This document shows, piece after piece, positions 42,310 through 51,589 of a DNA stretch of 64,000 bases (the first letter of the stretch is position 1; each line of letters opens with the position of its first letter). The notes below the pieces were generated by a model that did no database searches, was not told the origin of the DNA, and saw nothing but the letters and a program-made list of their open reading frames with translations. This DNA comes from Dinoroseobacter sp039192165 (GTDB lineage Bacteria; Pseudomonadota; Alphaproteobacteria; Rhodobacterales; Rhodobacteraceae), in contig JBCCXD010000003.1 in assembly GCA_039192165.1 (NCBI GenBank), positions 186,001 to 250,000 of the forward strand, written 5' to 3'. A program made the translations under genes and the position numbers.

Positions 42310-43512
42310 ATGACAAAGACACTGCTGACCCTTAACGCTGGATCCTCGTCTCTGAAGTTTGCCCTCTACGATGCAGAATTTGGAGATTCCGCAATCATCT
42401 CCGGACACGTAGATCGTATCGGGCCTAATGCCGAGCTGCGTCTGAAGCATGCGGACGGTCGGGAAGTGCAGGCGGATAGGGCTGCCCTCGAAACCCATGA
42501 AGAAGCTCTGCAAACGGTTCTGCAGGTTCTGGAGGCAGAGTTGCCTGGTTTGGAGGTTGTAGCTGTAGGCCATCGGGTTGTGCACGGGGGTACGAAGTTC
42601 GAAGACCCAGTTCGCCTGGACCCCGAGATGGTCGCAGAGCTCGAAGAGTTTTTGGCCTTCGCGCCGCTCCATCAACCGCACAATATCGCGGGCATCGAAG
42701 CCGCATTTAGCGCCTTTCCTCACGCTCCACAGATTGCTTGCTTTGACACGGCGTTTCATCGCCGGCATCCCTTTGTCCACGATACGTTCGCCTTGCCGCG
42801 TATCTACTTCGAAAAGGGCGTGCGCCGGTATGGCTTCCATGGTTTGAGCTACGAATTTATCGCCGGTGAGCTGAAGCGCCTTGATCCGGTGCTTTCCAAG
42901 GGCCGGGTTGTGGTTGCCCATCTGGGCAATGGTGCATCCATGTGCGCATTGAAGGACGGAAAATCCGTTGAATCGACCATGGGGTTTTCCGCACTGGATG
43001 GTCTTCCGATGGGCACAAGATGCGGCCAGCTCGATCCCGGAGTGTTGTTGTACCTGATGACCGAGGAAGGAATGGACGCGAAGGCGATATCCGATCTGTT
43101 GTATAGGCAGTCTGGTATGCTGGGGATGTCTGGACTGTCCAATGATATGCGTACTCTTGAGGCCGCGCAAACGACTGAAGCGCGGGAGGCGCTGGAGTAC
43201 TATACCTTCCGCATTCGCCGCGAACTGGGCGGGCTGGCCGCGGCACTGGAAGGACTGGACGGTTTGGTCTTCTGCGGTGGCGTTGGCGAGAATTCCGCAT
43301 ACATCCGTGCCGAAGTATGTAGCGCCATGGGATGGCTTGGGATCTCACTTTCTTCGGACGCCAACAGTCAGAATGCACAGGTAATCTCGGCGCCTGCATC
43401 GTCGGTTCCAGTGATGGTAATTCCGACGAACGAAGAACTTGTCATTGCGCGCGCAACAACTCGGGTCGTTTTTGGACACGACCGTCAGCATGTGAAACAC
43501 CAGGTCAACTGA
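42310..43512 (+). CDS. ackA: Acetate kinase
   Basis: Acetate kinase (400 residues) interconverts acetate and acetyl phosphate with ATP. The N-terminal TLLTLNAGSSSLKFALYD, VVAHLGNGASMCALKDGKSVESTMGF, the catalytic-region GLPMGTRCGQLDPG, and the C-terminal VFCGGVGENSAYIR plus the closing IPTNEELVIAR are diagnostic. ATG at 42310 fits homology; the in-frame TTG 15 bases earlier is unlikely. No phosphotransacetylase gene is adjacent. It converges on the LPLAT-like gene. Confidence 0.97.
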   Translation: MTKTLLTLNAGSSSLKFALYDAEFGDSAIISGHVDRIGPNAELRLKHADGREVQADRAALETHEEALQTVLQVLEAELPGLEVVAVGHRVVHGGTKFEDPVRLDPEMVAELEEFLAFAPLHQPHNIAGIEAAFSAFPHAPQIACFDTAFHRRHPFVHDTFALPRIYFEKGVRRYGFHGLSYEFIAGELKRLDPVLSKGRVVVAHLGNGASMCALKDGKSVESTMGFSALDGLPMGTRCGQLDPGVLLYLMTEEGMDAKAISDLLYRQSGMLGMSGLSNDMRTLEAAQTTEAREALEYYTFRIRRELGGLAAALEGLDGLVFCGGVGENSAYIRAEVCSAMGWLGISLSSDANSQNAQVISAPASSVPVMVIPTNEELVIARATTRVVFGHDRQHVKHQVN

Positions 43513-43578
43513 GCACACCAAAATCCTGCGGCCGGTGTTGATCTGGCGAGAGCTGGATCGACTTTCACTCACGCTCTG

Positions 43579-43600
43579 GCAAGACCTCTGCAGGCCTTGC
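43579..43600. other. Hairpin between ackA and the LPLAT-like gene
   Basis: A nine-base stem with one mismatch (GCAAGACCT with AGGCCTTGC) and a four-base loop sits in the 122-base convergent gap. No U-run follows on either strand. It may act as a weak bidirectional terminator. Confidence 0.35.
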
Positions 43601-43634
43601 GCCGGGTTGCAAAGACAACGAGCGATGGATCAAG

Positions 43635-44696
43635 TTACTCATCCAAAAGAATGCTGATACTTTGATCGGGGTATCGTCGGATGCCATTGTAAATAATGTC
43701 TCGGCTTGCGCGGGCCACACGGGCCAAACCCTGGTAATCCGTACGTTGTTTTCCTAAGGCACGAGAACCCGTTGGCGCAACGACGAGATGGTTAAGCTCA
43801 ACCCGATAGCTTGTGAAAGGGCTGACCTCGAAAATGCTCACAGCAAAAAGCGGAGCTCCCGTTCGAAGCGCGATTGCTATCGGTCCGGTGGACATTCGAA
43901 GTCTGCCATTTCGCCCAAGCGGCAGTTCTATGAACCGGTGCCCGGTTAAGGATGTGTTCGTGAAGAAAACCGGATGTCCTTTTTTCAACTGCGAAAGCGC
44001 TCTCTTTTGAACCTTGATCTCTTCGCCGTCATCGAAGACGAGACGTTGTTTGAGATATCGGTTTTCTGCGGAGATCTGGATTTTGTTGATCAAAAGCGCC
44101 GCGAAGCGGGAGTCGCTATATCCATGACACGCGTGAGAGATGGCGTATGCCGGCATGCCTTCCTGAGCAAGCGCGCGTTTTGCTAGGATCGGATATGAAG
44201 AAAAACGGTTCACCCAGAGGATGGCGCCTTTACGCTCGGTCAATGCGTGGCGCAGTTTGTCCGTCCCATCGACCTCGATTGTCAAGGCACGGTTCTTCGG
44301 TGAAAACTCGCGCGCAACGGCGAACCTCTTTCCGGCAGTCGTTGCAACAAGGTTTTGCCGAAGCGCCTGCCACTCCTCAGGATCCAAGTCGCCAAGCACA
44401 CTTTCGCACGCAGCGCGGACCTGATGTTGCCTATTGCGGGGCACAAGCCGTTGACCGATTAAAGCAGATGACTTCGCAAGCCAGATCCACACACTTGCAG
44501 GGGAAAGCCAGGTCGCAAGAAACACAAGCGGAAGTGTAGCCAAATCAGCAACGTCCTGCAGAAGAATAGCCGGTCTTTCGGTCGTCTTTGTCGATCGGAA
44601 GTAGAACGTGCAGGGGTCGCCGGGTGTTTCGGCATCTTCAACATATTCAACCCGCTCGTCTGCGTATTGTGAACCTGTAGCTGTTGGGTCTTGCAT
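43635..44696 (-). CDS. LPLAT-superfamily-like protein without the HX4E dyad
   Basis: The 353-residue protein resembles LpxL/HtrB-type acyltransferases in its second half (KGAILWVNRFSSYPILAKRAL, LKQRLVFDDGEEIKVQKRALSQLKKGHPVFFT, MSTGPIAIALRTGAPLFAVSIF). The normal catalytic HX4E/D is not seen: the equivalent stretch at residues 162-169 reads VNRFSSYP, lacking both His and acid. A hydrophobic helix (about 50-72) may anchor it to the membrane. It lies 14 bases after the ATP-grasp gene in the same direction, so the two likely act together. It may be a degenerate acyltransferase, or use another mechanism. Confidence 0.65.
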   Translation of the reverse strand: MQDPTATGSQYADERVEYVEDAETPGDPCTFYFRSTKTTERPAILLQDVADLATLPLVFLATWLSPASVWIWLAKSSALIGQRLVPRNRQHQVRAACESVLGDLDPEEWQALRQNLVATTAGKRFAVAREFSPKNRALTIEVDGTDKLRHALTERKGAILWVNRFSSYPILAKRALAQEGMPAYAISHACHGYSDSRFAALLINKIQISAENRYLKQRLVFDDGEEIKVQKRALSQLKKGHPVFFTNTSLTGHRFIELPLGRNGRLRMSTGPIAIALRTGAPLFAVSIFEVSPFTSYRVELNHLVVAPTGSRALGKQRTDYQGLARVARASRDIIYNGIRRYPDQSISILLDE

Positions 44697-44710
44697 GTTC
44701 TTGCCCGCAA

Positions 44711-46576
44711 TCAGGAAACGATCTTCTGAAGGGGTTCAGTTGTCTTGGGATGATACATCCTGAGCTGACCGATCAGACGGTCTATACTGTTCTGATCAGC
44801 CTCTGCCCCAGCGTCTTTGTGGGACAGGAGCTTCCTGTTTATTTCCTGAACACTTGCAACCTTGGAAAATGGAAGCCCGGTCGCGGCCATTTCATCTGTC
44901 TGAACCACCACAACCAGGGTGCTTAGCCTGTTGTCTTGCAGCAATATCTCGGATCTTCGGAAAACACCCTCGGCATTACTCAGAAAAATGGTGTTGCCGT
45001 CGTCATCAATTGACAGCTCGTGTGACGTCAGAAACACGCCGCTGGACTGTCGCGCTAGTTCCCGGCGACGCGCTTTGGCCGCGCTCATTGCCTGGCTGTC
45101 TCCGATAAAACACTCAACATGAACCTGCGCATCTCCGTCCGGAAACGATAGTTCCATGAACGCGCGCGCGGTGTTTTGGGCAACCTGGGGTCGGAAATTT
45201 ACCTCGTTAATTACAGCGCCCGTTTCATACCACGGCCGCGAAATGTCTTCTGAAATTATGTCTATGCCGGCTACTTCGAGACCGAAGAGACGTGCGGCGC
45301 GCCGCGCAAGATCGGTGTTTGCTGGATGAACTTTCTCGGTCAAATATTCATCATATCCGCCCCAGACTTCTCCCTCATAGGGCCGCAAATATGCGATCTG
45401 GTTAGGCTCCAGAACGGTGTCTGGGTCGTAGTTTTGCAGTTTGAGTTGATCGACCGCGAGTTCGTCAAGCGAGCACGTTTTTTTGCGCAAATGCGCGGCC
45501 TTTACGGCTTCTGCCTGCTGCATCTTTCCGACCAGTTCGCGTATCGTCGATGTGCCATCTCCGACGGCGGATAAAGGATGTCGCGCGTATGCAAACACAA
45601 GCCGATCCTTGAAGACGAGCAAGCGATGGCAGATACCGGGAACGCGGTTCTCTAACAGAATTGAATTCGAGAGCTTTTTTGCCCTTTCGAAAGCCCGCAC
45701 GACCTCCGGTCCATTCTGGACATCAACGGTAACGCCCTCCCCCCGGTCCAGATCCGAGGGCTTAATCACCACTGGAAACCCTGTTTGCTCCGCAACAAGC
45801 TTTGCTGTTTTCGCATCCCTCACCGGTCTGGAAAGGGGGACGGGGATACCCGCGACCTTCATGCGTGCTATGCACTCCAGTTTGTCAAAAGTCAGCTTTG
45901 CACCGATCATGGAGTCGTTTTGCGTGGCGCTTCGAAGGAAGACTTTTGACTTGCTGCCAAACCCAAACTGATAATGCCCGGAGCCGAGATGAGTCAGCGG
46001 CACCCCCATTTCAAAAGCTTGCTGCAAAAGGAAACGTAGGGAGTATCCTCCTTTCGCTTGCACGCGGGTCAGCTCCACAACGCGCTCAAGGTTCGTATCC
46101 GTTAATGTGGTGATCTGTTTACGCTTGTATTTGGGGAGAGTGAATTCCATCGCGACCGACGAAGCAAAGTCAAAGGCGTTTCGGATAAACTTTGGGCCCA
46201 ACCGTGAAACCGTTGGCACCAGGAGCACCACGCTTGTTTTACTGCCGCTTGCCGAGGCTGGCTGTGTCGAAACAGCCAGGACGTCCTCGTAGGCTGGAAA
46301 GGAGCCGGACTGAAGAGCATGGCGCGCGACAGCGCTGATCAGGCCGACGACGCTTTCAATCGATGGATCAAGCTCCACGCCTGGCGCTTTTTTGACAGTG
46401 AAGATGTTTGTTTCGGCGACCTCAAGGGTCTCGTTGATGTACCGCTTTGCGTCTTCCAAGAAAAAATTCTGTGGTTTTGACACGAGAAGCCGCACTGCGC
46501 GCGAATACTGATACAATCCATCTCTGTATCCGAAAACTGTTGCGCCCACTTCAGTCGTTGATTTCGGTTTCTTCAT
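44711..46576 (-). CDS. Cyanophycin-synthetase-like ATP-grasp ligase
   Basis: The 621-residue protein has a variable N-terminal domain (about 1-205) and an ATP-grasp core (about 220-490) closest to that of cyanophycin synthetase. Core elements are MIGAKLTFDKLECIARMKVAGIPVP, VVIKPSDLDRGEGVTVDV with Lys272, NSILLENRVPGICHRLLVF, the AVGDGTSTIRELV motif and metal-binding INEVNFRPQ (about 456-464). The Mur-ligase-like C-terminal half of true CphA is missing, replaced by a short domain with FLTSHELSIDDDGNTIF. It probably joins a carboxylate to an amine using ATP. ATG at 46576 is chosen over a GTG at 46594. Confidence 0.75.
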   Translation of the reverse strand: MKKPKSTTEVGATVFGYRDGLYQYSRAVRLLVSKPQNFFLEDAKRYINETLEVAETNIFTVKKAPGVELDPSIESVVGLISAVARHALQSGSFPAYEDVLAVSTQPASASGSKTSVVLLVPTVSRLGPKFIRNAFDFASSVAMEFTLPKYKRKQITTLTDTNLERVVELTRVQAKGGYSLRFLLQQAFEMGVPLTHLGSGHYQFGFGSKSKVFLRSATQNDSMIGAKLTFDKLECIARMKVAGIPVPLSRPVRDAKTAKLVAEQTGFPVVIKPSDLDRGEGVTVDVQNGPEVVRAFERAKKLSNSILLENRVPGICHRLLVFKDRLVFAYARHPLSAVGDGTSTIRELVGKMQQAEAVKAAHLRKKTCSLDELAVDQLKLQNYDPDTVLEPNQIAYLRPYEGEVWGGYDEYLTEKVHPANTDLARRAARLFGLEVAGIDIISEDISRPWYETGAVINEVNFRPQVAQNTARAFMELSFPDGDAQVHVECFIGDSQAMSAAKARRRELARQSSGVFLTSHELSIDDDGNTIFLSNAEGVFRRSEILLQDNRLSTLVVVVQTDEMAATGLPFSKVASVQEINRKLLSHKDAGAEADQNSIDRLIGQLRMYHPKTTEPLQKIVS

Positions 46577-46611
46577 GCGCGCCGTCCAAGTCACCTAAAA
46601 AAAAGACATGT

Positions 46612-46626
46612 TTAAGCCTAAGTAAA
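46612..46626. promoter_or_regulatory. CtrA-like box upstream of the ATP-grasp gene
   Basis: The sequence TTAA-GCCTAAG-TAAA matches TTAA-N7-TTAA at seven of eight positions and lies 36-50 bases before the ATP-grasp start codon. Its first 12 bases equal those of the flgB-fliI box. No other promoter evidence is seen in this 184-base gap, and it may be chance. Confidence 0.25.
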
Positions 46627-46778
46627 CCGGCGGCAATTTCAAAGCTTGCGCACCGATCGCGGACGGCCGCGCATACTCGTAATCTGGGCCAACCGCGTCC
46701 AGCGGCAGGTACCGGGCGCCATGCGTGACAGAGACGGCTCCCCGTCTCGAAGTTCCTGGTGAAATCTGATTGTTAACT

Positions 46779-48068
46779 TCAGCCTGGCGTAAGACTGTGC
46801 CGTCTGCGGACGCTCTGAGGTCGGCCAGGAAGACCAAGACGACTGTCATTTCGGTCTTTCTGCGAGACCACCTTCCCTTTGGAGATCACCACCAGCCGAT
46901 CTGGCCTCAGGCGTACAGCTTCAATTGCGTCGCCGGCATCCAGAACCACCAAGGACGCCAACGCTCCCTCATGGAGCCCATAGTCCTGAAGGCCAAGGAT
47001 TGCGGCATTGTCTACAGTGACCATGTCGAAGCATCGCTGCATCTCCTCCGGGGACGACATTTGCGCCACGTGCAGTCCCATGAACGCGACGTCGAGCATG
47101 TCGGCAGTCCCGAGCGAGTACCAGGGATCGCGCACGCAATCCTGACCCCAGCCCACACGGATCCCAGCGGCCTGCATTTCTTTTACCCGCGTAAGCCCGC
47201 GCCGCTTCGGAAACGTATCGTGCCGACCTTGCAGCATGATGTTGATCAGCGGGTTAGGAACGGCGCTGATTTCAGCCTCCGCGATGAGTGGGATCAGTTT
47301 GGAAACATAGTAATTATCCATCGAGTGCATGGAGGTCAGATGAGATCCCGTCACACGCCCCTGCAAGCCAAGTCTTGTTGTTTCGCTGGCCAAAGTCTCG
47401 ATATGGCGAGAGTGCGGATCGTCCGTTTCGTCGCAATGCATGTCCACCGGCAGGCCGCGCTCGGCAGCTATCTCGCAGAGAATACGGATCGAGGCGGCGC
47501 CATCGACCATTGTCCGCTCAAAATGAGGGATCCCTCCGACCAAATCGACTCCCATATCAAGCGCCCGCAGCGTGTTGGCATGCGCTCCCGGGTCGCGCAG
47601 CAACCCGTCCTGAGGGAACGCGACCAGCTGCAGGTCGAGATACGGTCGCACTGTCTTACGCACGTGCAATAAGGCTTCCACGCCTTTCAAGCTGTCGTCG
47701 CAGGTGTCGACATGGCTTCGGATTGAAAGAAGGCCCATGGACACGGCCCAGTCGCAGTATTCGAGCGCCCGCTCCACCAGATCCTCTACAGTTGCTAACT
47801 TTTTTAACTCGCCCCAAAGCCCGATCCCTTCGAGCAACGTTCCCGAGGCATTGATCCTCGGCGTGCCGTAGCTCAGCGTTGCATCCATGTGGAAATGCGG
47901 ATCGACAAAAGGAGGTGAGACAAGGTCGCCGGTCACGTCCATGATCGTCCCAGCTTCAACTCCGTCGAGCCGACCGATGCCTGTGATCCGGTCCCCTGTG
48001 ATTCCGATATCGGCAGTACTTCCGTCAGGAAGGGTTCCCCCTTTCAAAAGGATATCAAAGCTCGGCAT
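46779..48068 (-). CDS. Cytosine-deaminase-like amidohydrolase
   Basis: The 429-residue protein belongs to the CodA-type metal-dependent amidohydrolases. Metal ligands are visible in VDPHFHMD (His58, His60), with SHVDTCD, VDMHCDETDDPHSRH, GSHLTSMHSM and the WGQDCVRDPW acid. The last 25 residues are Arg-rich (LPGRPQSVRRRH) and not typical. Substrate is likely cytosine or a related ring such as isoguanine or creatinine; these cannot be separated by eye. It is the distal gene of the BMP-type ABC operon, its start overlapping the permease stop, so it probably processes the imported compound. Confidence 0.85.
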   Translation of the reverse strand: MPSFDILLKGGTLPDGSTADIGITGDRITGIGRLDGVEAGTIMDVTGDLVSPPFVDPHFHMDATLSYGTPRINASGTLLEGIGLWGELKKLATVEDLVERALEYCDWAVSMGLLSIRSHVDTCDDSLKGVEALLHVRKTVRPYLDLQLVAFPQDGLLRDPGAHANTLRALDMGVDLVGGIPHFERTMVDGAASIRILCEIAAERGLPVDMHCDETDDPHSRHIETLASETTRLGLQGRVTGSHLTSMHSMDNYYVSKLIPLIAEAEISAVPNPLINIMLQGRHDTFPKRRGLTRVKEMQAAGIRVGWGQDCVRDPWYSLGTADMLDVAFMGLHVAQMSSPEEMQRCFDMVTVDNAAILGLQDYGLHEGALASLVVLDAGDAIEAVRLRPDRLVVISKGKVVSQKDRNDSRLGLPGRPQSVRRRHSLTPG

Positions 48069-49012
48069 CAGCGTTCTCCGCGATTGTAGGGCACCATGAG
48101 CGCCGCGGGTACTTCGGCTCTGCGCGACATCAGGATCAGCGCCAGGATCGAAAGAATGTAGGGGATCATCAAGAACACCTGGTATGGAACGAGCGTTCCC
48201 AACTCGGTCTGCTGCAAACGGATCTGAAGTGCGTCAAAAGCGGCGAACAAAAGTGCCCCAAGAAGCGCTTTGCCAGGGCGCCAGGCGCCGAAGACAACCA
48301 ATGCGATGCAGATCCATCCTCGTCCATTGACCATCTCAAAGAAAAAGCTGTCAAAGGCTGACATAGTCAGAAAAGCGCCGCCCACGGCCATGAGCCCCGA
48401 TCCAGCAATGACGGCCCCCATTCTGAGCGCCGTGACCGACAATCCCTGAGCTTCTACTGCAGACGGGTTCTCTCCCGCTGCCCGCAGCGCCAGTCCAAGG
48501 GGTGTCCGATAAAGAACAAAGGCGGTTAGCGCCACAACAAGGAAGGCCATATAGGTCAGAGGCGTCTGGTTGAAGACCGCTTGCCCCAAGATGGGTATCT
48601 GCGACAGAAGCGGCACTTCGAAGGGCTGGAAAGGAGTGATCCGAGGGGGGCTCGACACCTCTGGCAGAGCCAATCGATACGCGTAGTAGGCCGTGGATGT
48701 GGCCAGAAGCGTGATACCCAGACCCACAACGTGCTGCGACAGACCGAATGGCACGGTCAGCGTTGCGTGCAAAAGCCCAAAGAGCATGCCCGCAGCCAAA
48801 GCAACGCCAACGCCCACCCAAAGCCCGGCACCCAGATAGACCGCCATCCATCCTGCAAACGCCCCGACCACCATGATCCCTTCGATTCCAAGGTTCAGGA
48901 CCCCGGCGCGCTCACAGATGAGTTCGCCCATTGTCGCAAAAATTAAAGGCGATGCGATGCGAACTGCGGCGGCCCAAAAGCTGGCAGAGAGAAGAACCTC
49001 AAGAATTTCCAT
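48068..49012 (-). CDS. ABC nucleobase/nucleoside permease (second membrane subunit)
   Basis: This 314-residue membrane protein is of the BPD_transp_2 family that pairs with BMP binding proteins (YufQ/NupQ-like). It has about eight to nine helices, the early SPLIFATMGELICERAGVLNLGIEGIMVVGAFAGW motif, LALRAAGENPSAVEAQGLSV and a MAVGGAFLTM segment. It would form the inner-membrane channel with the preceding permease. Overlaps by four bases with the deaminase and by one base with the upstream permease show tight coupling. Confidence 0.9.
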   Translation of the reverse strand: MEILEVLLSASFWAAAVRIASPLIFATMGELICERAGVLNLGIEGIMVVGAFAGWMAVYLGAGLWVGVGVALAAGMLFGLLHATLTVPFGLSQHVVGLGITLLATSTAYYAYRLALPEVSSPPRITPFQPFEVPLLSQIPILGQAVFNQTPLTYMAFLVVALTAFVLYRTPLGLALRAAGENPSAVEAQGLSVTALRMGAVIAGSGLMAVGGAFLTMSAFDSFFFEMVNGRGWICIALVVFGAWRPGKALLGALLFAAFDALQIRLQQTELGTLVPYQVFLMIPYILSILALILMSRRAEVPAALMVPYNRGER

Positions 49013-50061
49013 CAGTTTCTTACAATCCGGTAGCGTGCAAGCAAAATGGCAAGGACCATGAAAAGGAGCGCAGTCGCCAGAAGGATGTCGGCGATATACG
49101 TGGGTACACCAGCAGCGCGGCTCATGCTGTCGGCGCCAACAAAAACGCCCGCGACGAAGATCGCGGAGACAACAACACCGATGGGGTGGAGCAGCGCAAG
49201 CATTGCGACAATAATGCCCGTGTAGCCAAATCCAGGACTGAGATCGAGGGTTAGCGACCCTTTGAGACCTGCGACTTCAGAGAAGCCGGCCAGCGCCGCC
49301 AGCCCGCCTGAGAGAAACGCTGCTTTTAGAAGGACAACGTTTACAGGGATGCCCGCAAATCGGGCCGCGCGCGGGTTCAGGCCCACAGCCCGGATTTCAT
49401 ATCCAAGTGTCGTTCGGGTCTCGATCACCCAGACCGCCGCCGCGCAGATCAAGGCCAGCGCAAAACCCCAGTGCAGGCGCAGCCCTTCAACAATGCGAGG
49501 CAGACGCGCCTCAGGATCAAGACGGGGTGACTTTGGCCACCCCATCCCCATCGGGTCCTTCAGCGGACCCTCCAAAAGAAGAGAGATTAACAGCAGCATT
49601 ATGAAGTTGAAAAGCAGCGTGGTGACGACCTCGTCGACGCCGAAACGGGTTTTCAGAAAGACCGGACCAAGAAGAATTAATGCGCCTCCCAGCATCGCTG
49701 CAAGACCGATCAGAATCAGTGGCTGCGGACCGGGAAGACCAAGGGCAGAGGTGCCGAGCAGCACAGTGACAAGCGCGCCCATATAAAGCTGCGCCTCGGC
49801 ACCGATATTCCAGAGCTTAGCGCGAAAGGCGACGGCCACCGCAAGGCCCGTAAAGATCAGCGGCGTCGCGCGGTTCAGCGTTTCAAGGGCCGCAAACTGT
49901 GACCCGGCGGCGCCTTTGAGGATAAGGCCCAGCGTGTCAAAAGGATTTGCACCGGCGAGCAGTGCCAGAAAGGACGCCACAACGACCGACAGCGCAAGTG
50001 CTGCCGCTGGAAAACCGAGAGAGCGGATCAGGCCGGGGTTGGCTACTGGTTCAAGCCGCAT
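49012..50061 (-). CDS. ABC nucleobase/nucleoside permease (first membrane subunit)
   Basis: The 349-residue protein is the larger BPD_transp_2 permease (YufP/NupP-like). It has roughly ten helices, FTGLAVAVAFRAKLWNIGAEAQLYMGAL, the ETRTTLGYEIRAVGLNPRAARFAGIPV motif and a GFGYTGIIVAMLALLHPIGVV segment. The start at 50061 is chosen because GAAGGG lies eight bases upstream and homology begins there; it overlaps the ATPase gene by 11 bases. It forms the channel with the second permease. Confidence 0.9.
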   Translation of the reverse strand: MRLEPVANPGLIRSLGFPAAALALSVVVASFLALLAGANPFDTLGLILKGAAGSQFAALETLNRATPLIFTGLAVAVAFRAKLWNIGAEAQLYMGALVTVLLGTSALGLPGPQPLILIGLAAMLGGALILLGPVFLKTRFGVDEVVTTLLFNFIMLLLISLLLEGPLKDPMGMGWPKSPRLDPEARLPRIVEGLRLHWGFALALICAAAVWVIETRTTLGYEIRAVGLNPRAARFAGIPVNVVLLKAAFLSGGLAALAGFSEVAGLKGSLTLDLSPGFGYTGIIVAMLALLHPIGVVVSAIFVAGVFVGADSMSRAAGVPTYIADILLATALLFMVLAILLARYRIVRN

Positions 50062-51589
50062 AGTTGAACCCTTCTCCAGCCATCCATCGCCCAAGTTCCG
50101 GGGCGGTTACCGATCCGCGCGGGAATTCGGGCGAGAGCCGCCCGTCGGACATAACGCGGATCACATCAGCAAGCCCCATGATTTCGTCCAGATCTTCTGA
50201 AATCAGCAAGACAGCCGCGCCTTCGTTCCGGGCGGCTATTAGGCGCTCCTGCACGTATGTGACCGCCCCGATATCAAGCCCGCGCACAGGCTGATTTGCC
50301 AGAATGATTTTCGGGCTGGATTCAAGAGCGCGACCAAGGATCAGCTTCTGCATATTGCCACCGGACAGCAGACGGATTCGCGTCTCCGGGCCTGGGCAAC
50401 GCACATCATATCGCGCGATCAGCTGCCGCGTGAATGCTACCGCAGAAGACCAGCGCATCCAGCCAGCGCTGCTCATTTCCGGATCTTTGTAGCTTTCGAG
50501 GATTGCGTTCTCTGTAATTGAAAAATCGGCAATGCTGCCGGTGCTGTGTCGGTCTTCCGGAATCCGCCCTATTGCCGCAGCCAGAGCCGCGCGGGGCGAC
50601 CATTTGGTCGCCTTTGCTGGCCCAAGCCACATTTCACCGCGCTCAGGCCGCGCTTCTCCCGAGATCAATTCAGCCAAAGCCCCCTGACCGTTGCCTGATA
50701 CACCGGCGAGACCCAGTATCTGGCCTGCTCGCAACTCAAGGTCGATGCTTTGCAGACCAGTTCTGTGTCCCGGTGGATGGACAGAAACACCGCGCAGGCT
50801 CAAAAGCGCCGCGCCGGGCTTTGCTTCTGAGGGTACGGGTTGGTCAATCTCCGCTCCGACCATAAGCTCGGCGAGGGCTTGGGGCGTCGTCTTGGACGTT
50901 GGTGTCTCCCCGACAAGTTTGCCATGACGCAGCACGAGGACGCGATCTGAAATGGCCATCACTTCGTGCAGCTTGTGAGAAATGAAGATAACCGACAGCC
51001 CTTGTTCGACAGCCTTGCGCAGCGTCTCAAAAAGCGCGTCGGATTCCTGAGGCGTAAGCACCGCTGTCGGTTCGTCCAAGATCAGAATGCGAGCATTCCG
51101 GTAAAGCGCCTTAAGGATCTCCACGCGCTGACGCTCACCAACCGAGAGTTTTGCTATTTTTTCATCAGGATCGACGGCAAGTCCGAAGTCTTCGGCCAAA
51201 GCGGTCACGCGTGCTCTGGCTGCGTCTTTGCCTCCGCCGGGTGACCAAAGCGATGCGGTGCCGAGTAGGATGTTATCAAGCACAGTGAGATTGTTGGCGA
51301 GCGCGAAATGCTGATGCACCATACCAACACCAGCCTTTAAAGCCGCTCCGGTGGCTCCGGGAGGCAGGGTCCGGCCGAATACTTCAACTGTCCCTTCGTC
51401 CGCTGTGTAATGGCCGAAAAGAATATTCATGAGGGTCGTTTTGCCGGCGCCATTTTCGCCCAAAAGGGCAATGACTTCGCCCCGGCAAAGCGTCACATTG
51501 ATGGCGTCGTTGGCTTTCAGATTGCCAAATATCTTGGTAATACCCTCGAGGCGCAGGACCACTTCCCGCGCCTCTGTCTTGTCAGCCAT
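50051..51589 (-). CDS. ABC transporter ATPase with two nucleotide-binding domains
   Basis: The 512-residue protein has two fused ATPase domains, as in YufO/NupO and sugar importers. Domain 1 has Walker A GENGAGKT at 44-51, signature LSVGERQRVEILKAL and Walker B ILILDEPTAVLT. Domain 2 carries the usual degenerate Walker A (GVSGNGQGALAELISG) and signature LLSGGNMQKLILGRALE. Only the first site is expected to hydrolyse ATP well. It overlaps both neighbours and powers uptake by the two permeases. Confidence 0.95.
   Translation of the reverse strand: MADKTEAREVVLRLEGITKIFGNLKANDAINVTLCRGEVIALLGENGAGKTTLMNILFGHYTADEGTVEVFGRTLPPGATGAALKAGVGMVHQHFALANNLTVLDNILLGTASLWSPGGGKDAARARVTALAEDFGLAVDPDEKIAKLSVGERQRVEILKALYRNARILILDEPTAVLTPQESDALFETLRKAVEQGLSVIFISHKLHEVMAISDRVLVLRHGKLVGETPTSKTTPQALAELMVGAEIDQPVPSEAKPGAALLSLRGVSVHPPGHRTGLQSIDLELRAGQILGLAGVSGNGQGALAELISGEARPERGEMWLGPAKATKWSPRAALAAAIGRIPEDRHSTGSIADFSITENAILESYKDPEMSSAGWMRWSSAVAFTRQLIARYDVRCPGPETRIRLLSGGNMQKLILGRALESSPKIILANQPVRGLDIGAVTYVQERLIAARNEGAAVLLISEDLDEIMGLADVIRVMSDGRLSPEFPRGSVTAPELGRWMAGEGFNYAA

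Noticed and set aside
46595..46849. 84-residue open frame between the ATP-grasp and deaminase genes
   Set aside because: It starts inside the deaminase gene in another frame and has no recognisable features or ribosome-binding site.
46779..46860. Frameshift at the deaminase C-terminus
   Set aside because: The Arg-rich tail looked odd, but the LPGRPQSV segment fits family ends and the alternative frame gives nothing better.
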